DNA of 10,994 nucleotides from Euperipatoides rowelli. Taxonomy: Eukaryota > Onychophora > Udeonychophora > Euonychophora > Peripatopsidae. The stretch is taken from assembly GCA_003024985.2 (NCBI GenBank), contig PXIH01S0004803.1; one strand, written 5' to 3'. A model generated the notes under the pieces. It made no database searches. It had not been told where the DNA came from and saw only the letters and a list, made by a program, of their open reading frames with translations. Shown here piece by piece: positions 7,491-10,994 of this stretch (the first letter of the stretch is position 1; every line of letters starts with the position of its first letter). Made by a program: the position numbers and the translations under genes.

Positions 7491-8246
7491 TTAGAACTAT
7501 GTGTTAAATCTTATTAGAGACAATATAATATATCAACTGTTTGATTACAACTTTATATGTTAATTACTCAATGTTTTACTGTGGAAACAAAATGTATTTT
7601 TCATATTTATTTTGGATTTTAAACATTTTTTTCTCTACATTCTTGATTGGTTTTATTTACATCATCTTGTTATATGATAAATATCGACAATCTATGTATT
7701 CTTATATCAATGTCAAATTTTTCTCGTTTCTATGATGAGATGTGAATTTTGTCCATCACAATTGTTCTCTTCTGCTGAGTTTTTTTGTGCCATGTAATTG
7801 TTCTTTTCTTACCTTCATTATTGTGTTTAAGAAAACTGATTTATTAACATTACTATTTAAAAGTCATGTAGTCTACAATAATCTCAGTTAACTTTTGTGC
7901 ATCTGTCAAGTCACTTCATGAGTTCTACTTTATGCTTTCTTTTACCGCTGAAATGTGTTAAACTAATGGAACAAGCTAGCGGTAATTTATTGAATTTTTC
8001 TGCAAAGAATAACCGTCAATGCTGGTATGTAATGTTATTGCATGAACTTTGTAGAGTTACAATATCATTGAGTTCCAGTTGATTTAAAAAACAAGTTTAA
8101 TAATAATTTGCACATGTGTAGTAACAGTCTCCAATTTACCCCATTACATATTTATAGTCTTGTATAAAGTCAAATATTTGAGTGGATTATCTATTGGTTT
8201 GGACAGGAAAGTCGAGGAATGTCAACAATTTAATTTAAGAAAATAA
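7491..8246. other. AT-rich stretch without recognisable content
   Basis: Short open frames here (for example 7541-7735) are AT-driven and match nothing I know. The only structures are a small inverted repeat (7942-7949 with 7978-7985, 8 bp, 28-base spacer) and a patch at 8189-8218 that resembles the hAT segment at 10179-10209. Confidence 0.6.
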
Positions 8247-8438
8247 TTGTTGGCTAGAAGGAAACTGGGTCAAAACATTTACATTTTCCGTGATAAAATT
8301 ATTGAAAGAGAAGATCGCACTAAGTCTTCTCGGACATCTTCAAAATTGATTGAATCAAAATCTGAACATTCCTTCTTCTCAGGTGAAATAGCAACCAACA
8401 AAGATGTTTTATACAAACTTGAGATCTATAAGAAATAA
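8247..8438 (+). pseudogene. Short open frame ahead of the second LINE, perhaps an ORF1 tail
   Basis: An open frame of 63 codons without an ATG start, rich in Lys, Arg, Ser and Glu (N-I-Y-I-F-R-D-K-I-I-E-R-E, then S-S-R-T-S-S-K-L). It ends at a TAA at 8436-8438 and overlaps the first codons of the second LINE's endonuclease in another frame. The charged N-I-Y-I-F-x-D pattern is reminiscent of the end of ORF1 in some LINEs, which would fit the position. Chance openness is a real alternative. Confidence 0.3.
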
Positions 8439-8716
8439 AATCAATGAGTTTCAAACTTTGTGTAAATTACAACAACTGATTTTATGTTTGTGATGGAATC
8501 TTGGCTTTCTAGTTCTGATATGTTTGTGTTATATGATATAGAGGGATATAATTTGATAAGAAAATATCGATTGTCAAGGGGCGGTGGGTTGATGGTTTGC
8601 TTTTCAGTGTATTTCCAACTTGAAGAAATTGATTTACCAGAACCTCAATGTGAGGACTTTTGATTAGGATTGGTAATACAGAATATATATTTGTATTAAT
8701 ATATAGTCCACCTCTT
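8401..8716 (+). pseudogene. Fragment of a second LINE: APE endonuclease domain, Jockey/CR1-like
   Basis: Three frame segments join up. 8401-8490 reads T-N-L-R-S-I-R-N-K-I-N-E-F. 8478-8663 reads F-V-M-E-S-W-L-S, then I-E-G-Y-N-L-I-R-K and S-R-G-G-G-L-M-V. 8660-8716 reads I-R-I-G-N-T-E-Y and I-Y-S-P-P-L. This is the N-terminal half of an APE endonuclease of the Jockey, CR1 or related kind: N-x-R-S-L-x-N-K, E-T-W-L with the catalytic Glu (here E-S-W-L), G-Y-x-x-x-R, R-G-G-G, and Y-x-P-P. Nothing of the D-F-N or S-D-H parts or of a reverse transcriptase follows, so only about 105 codons survive. It differs in type from the LINE at 396-6353 and lies within the DNA that splits the hAT relic. Confidence 0.85.
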
Positions 8717-8868
8717 ATTGATGTTATTAATGGGAGGGTTTTAAGCAATTTGGTTTTTTTATTTAAAGTTTTTATTTTTATATCATTTTGTAAAGCTTTA
8801 TCTGGGATTCCTTTCGCAGAGCCTTCCGGAAGATTTAAGAAAAGCGCACCAATAGAGTAATCATACAT
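8717..8868. other. Patch open on both strands, unassigned
   Basis: From the endonuclease fragment onward the + strand stays open to the TAA at 8858-8860 (ending S-G-R-F-K-K-S-A-P-I-E), and the - strand is open across 8509-8868 (S-I-G-A-L-F-L-N-L-P-E-G-S). The part from about 8790 to 8855 is visibly less AT-rich than its surroundings. I do not recognise a family on either strand. Confidence 0.4.
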
Positions 8869-10124
8869 ATTTTAATGAATAATTACTTTTATCGCCACCA
8901 ATCATTTTTTAAATGTTTTTAAAGTGTTCACTTTAAATTACACTCAATCATAGGCTATGGTAGGATATTTCCCAATTTTCTATAGGGTTACTTTGTATCA
9001 GGATCCTTTGTTTTGACACCATGGGGTTGCATTCTGAGTCATAGTGAAGTTATAATTTTACAATATTTAATAATTAGTCAGAGAAGATATTTACAATACT
9101 AATCTATACATAAACATCAAAAATGTCAGAGCGTATCCCAAAATACATACTAATAAAACCAAGAGCGACTTTCTAGGTGCTCTATTTACAGAAATAATAA
9201 AAATGAGGATTTATTGCTCTAAGTGTCAAAATCTCTTAAGCGTCTGACTAGAAATTTGATGGGTAAAATCTCATCTCTGATGGACTGACCTCCACATGGA
9301 AAAGAGCGCTACATGACAAAATCTTTTAGAGAAAAATAACAAAAGAGGGATGCTCAATGTTACTGTAAACTGTAGGCTATCCAGAAATGAAGTAGCAAAG
9401 CTGACAACTGTTTAAATTATGGAAACTGGTTTTATTGTTTATCTTTTTCTAGACTTATTTCTCTTTTAAAGTTATTAACAGAAAAGGGTTTGGTTTTTCT
9501 TTTCATTTATTTATTTGTAGCTTCATTTGAATATTTTCTTTTCGTGTTTATTATGAGATCGCTTTAACTTGCCACAACAAAACTCTTCTAAAATGTACAT
9601 TATTTAAAAACATGTAAAAATACAGATAATTCTTTACATATATTTGCATAATGTTCAAACTGTTATCTATATTAATGTTTTTACATAGTGATTTCATTTT
9701 CAACAATATTTTAAACAATTTTTACCACATAAGTAATGACTGCTGATAACAGGGTTCAAACTTGGGTCTCTTTATACTAATAGAGATCCCTTTTATTTAC
9801 ATAGATATTTCATCTGAACAATTTATTTTTCTGATTTATTCATTTGAGATTTTATTTTAGCCCTTGCTAGCCACTAACGCCATCAAGACCAGAGTTATTT
9901 TAGACAACACTTAAAGGTAAACACCTTCATTAGTCTATATAATCCAATCAGTTATAATATAATCAGATTCATACATTTTATTTTCCCTTCAATCCTGTCA
10001 ATATAAGCTTACAGTCAACGGTAGGCTTAGAAGGTAATAAAGTTAAGAAAATTACTAGCTTACATATGATCCTGTCTCTTTTAATAGTTGGCCTGTAACT
10101 ATAACATTCTTTACAGTACAGTGA
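8869..10124. other. AT-rich stretch without recognisable content
   Basis: No motif, coding sense or RNA gene could be found in any frame. A small inverted repeat lies at 9764-9790 and a B-box-like GGTTCAAACTT at 9753-9763. This is the right-hand part of the DNA separating the two hAT pieces. Confidence 0.6.
9764..9790. repeat. Small imperfect inverted repeat
   Basis: GGGTCTCT (9764-9771) pairs with AGAGATCCC (9782-9790) with one bulged T, giving 8 bp around a 10-base loop. No run of T follows and no neighbouring gene gives it a role. Confidence 0.7.
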
Positions 10125-10687
10125 TATGAGCTCAATATACTGTGTATTTTAAATTTTAAGTCTTATCTTGGTATGACAATCTATTGGTTGGATATGGAAA
10201 GTCTAGAAAGAAAATCAATGGGACTGCTGTCATCATATATTGGGTAGACATATTAATGATATTTAGAATCCAAAATTAGACATCCATTAGTGTTACAGAT
10301 AATGGTTCAACCTTTGCTAAAGCATTCAGGTGAAGTGTAGTAATACATAATGCCTTCAGATCATAATTTGTATTATAGACTACTTTTTTTAATTTTTTTA
10401 TTGTTCAACTCTTCATATTGTCATGATTATTAATTACAAAATGAGAAATATAACACATTTTTATTATTTTTATAGTTTGGTCCTAATAGTGATATCAATA
10501 TAATGAAGGTGAGGAAAATGAAACCTTTATAGAGATTTGTCATATTATTGAAGAGGGAGAAAAAGAATTGCATCAACTGTCAACACAGACTCTAACTCCA
10601 TATACAGACTTTACCATTTATTTATTTAATGAAGTTGTCATTTGCTGTCTTGGTACTGTCTTCTTGGAATCCTTTGGTAACTTTTAA
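10125..10687 (+). pseudogene. hAT (ZBED-type) transposase relic, middle part
   Basis: Four segments continue the protein begun at 7142. Frame 3 (10125-10244) reads K-S-Y-L-G-M-T-I-Y-W-L-D, then L-E-R-K-S, the conserved stretch just after the T-a-D-x-W-S-S motif. Frame 2 (10280-10330) reads S-V-T-D-N-G-S-T-F-A-K-A-F-R, the hallmark T-D-N-G-S-N-F block, with its catalytic Asp (10298-10300) kept. F-G-P-N-S-D-I follows at 10476-10496 after a 146-bp gap. Frame 2 (10493-10687) then reads N-E-G-E-E-N-E-T-F and a further acidic spacer, then L-T-P-Y-T-D-F-T-I-Y-L (10592-10624), which can be lined up with the L-P-P-H-x-R-C-x-x-H-T-L-N-L block after loss of Cys and His. Stops at 10245, 10277 and 10331 and the frame changes make it non-functional. 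The C-terminal dimerisation part is not recognisable. Confidence 0.75.
10330..10475 (+). other. Intron-like GT-AG gap in the hAT relic
   Basis: Between K-A-F-R and F-G-P-N-S-D-I lies a 146-bp very AT-rich stretch. It starts CAG/GTGAAG (donor at 10330) and ends in a T-rich tract plus TATAG (acceptor at 10474-10475). A possible branch site (ATAACA) lies about 25 bases before the end. Splicing exactly at these sites leaves the frame off by one base, so it would need one later indel. It may instead be a small insertion. Confidence 0.4.
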
Positions 10688-10994
10688 TGGAGATTGGGAT
10701 TGTCAACGTCTTTTAATCTTAAGGCGTTATTATTCGGAGACTTGGAGGATAGTGTTCTATCAATGGATTTATTGTTTTTATGAATGGATATCATCTAGTT
10801 ATATAGGATACTGAATCTGTCTTTAATGAATAAGAATGTCTTCACCTGGATTAATTTAAATTAGCCTTTGAATAAGAATGCTGGGTTACGAGATGGTTTT
10901 CTTGACACTCATTAACTTTATTTTTATGTTTGTTTCTAATCACTTATTGTTTGGAAATACTTGTAAATTAGGCCCACATCCTTAGGGGCTAGGG
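10688..10994. other. Unassigned right end
   Basis: The + strand frame 2 stays fairly open (F-G-D-L-E-D-S-V near 10731) and the + strand frame 3 is open at 10629-10814, but neither resembles the expected continuation of a hAT transposase or any other family I know. Confidence 0.45.

Noticed and set aside
7541-7735. Hydrophobic open frame that could be read as a membrane peptide
   Set aside because: It lacks an ATG start, has extreme AT content, and its Phe, Ile, Tyr and Leu richness is what such composition produces by chance.
7942-7985. 8-bp inverted repeat TTACCGCT / AGCGGTAA
   Set aside because: Short arms with a 28-base spacer are expected by chance at this scale and nothing nearby gives it a role.
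7897-8082. Open frame of about 60 codons
   Set aside because: No recognisable motif, no supporting neighbour, and length expected by chance in this amount of sequence.
9753-9763. GGTTCAAACTT resembling a tRNA B box, hence a possible tRNA or SINE
   Set aside because: No A box at the right distance and no cloverleaf can be drawn; the adjacent small inverted repeat is not a T arm.
10629-10814. Open frame of 61 codons starting with ATG
   Set aside because: It overlaps the hAT acidic-spacer frame in another phase, and its Trp and Tyr rich reading matches nothing recognisable.

Overview
This window looks like AT-rich, non-coding nuclear DNA from a multicellular animal. An arthropod is my best guess, because the recognisable remains are a Tx1-like LINE, a protein of the type annotated as DUF7869, a ZBED-type hAT transposase and a second LINE, a mix common in insect and other arthropod genomes. 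I see no intact gene. Every recognisable protein is broken by frameshifts and stop codons, and every recognisable relic lies on the + strand.

Layout. Positions 1 to about 395 hold nothing I can name. From about 396 to 6353 lies a nearly complete two-ORF LINE relic. It has a presumed 5' leader with a 48-bp-period tandem duplication (406-497). Its ORF1 relic (1003-2861) carries a basic patch, a CCHC zinc knuckle and a C-terminal AT-hook-like motif. Its ORF2 relic (2905 to about 6305) has an APE-type endonuclease, a reverse transcriptase and a decayed C-terminal zinc-finger region. The SL-D-Q style of motif A and the PKKGDL block point to the Tx1 group of the L1 superfamily. The motif A Asp is now Tyr.

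Immediately after the LINE, 6356-7097 is a multiply frameshifted remnant of a DUF7869-type protein. Its reading frame begins at the LINE's inferred 3' end, and the 8-mer AAAGGATA occurs on both sides of the LINE (388-395 and 6354-6361). This suggests that the LINE inserted into this sequence. The DUF7869 remnant ends in a striking 22-bp hairpin (7074-7122).

Next comes the N-terminal part of a hAT transposase (7142-7438). Its middle part reappears about 2.7 kb downstream (10125-10687). The DNA between holds an AT microsatellite, a fragment of a second LINE endonuclease (8401-8716) and long AT-rich stretches without recognisable content. A 146-bp AT-rich gap with GT-AG ends interrupts the downstream hAT part. 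The window is best read as a graveyard of nested mobile elements. I found no RNA gene, CRISPR array or functional regulatory unit. All family assignments come from reading motifs by eye, without any database search.
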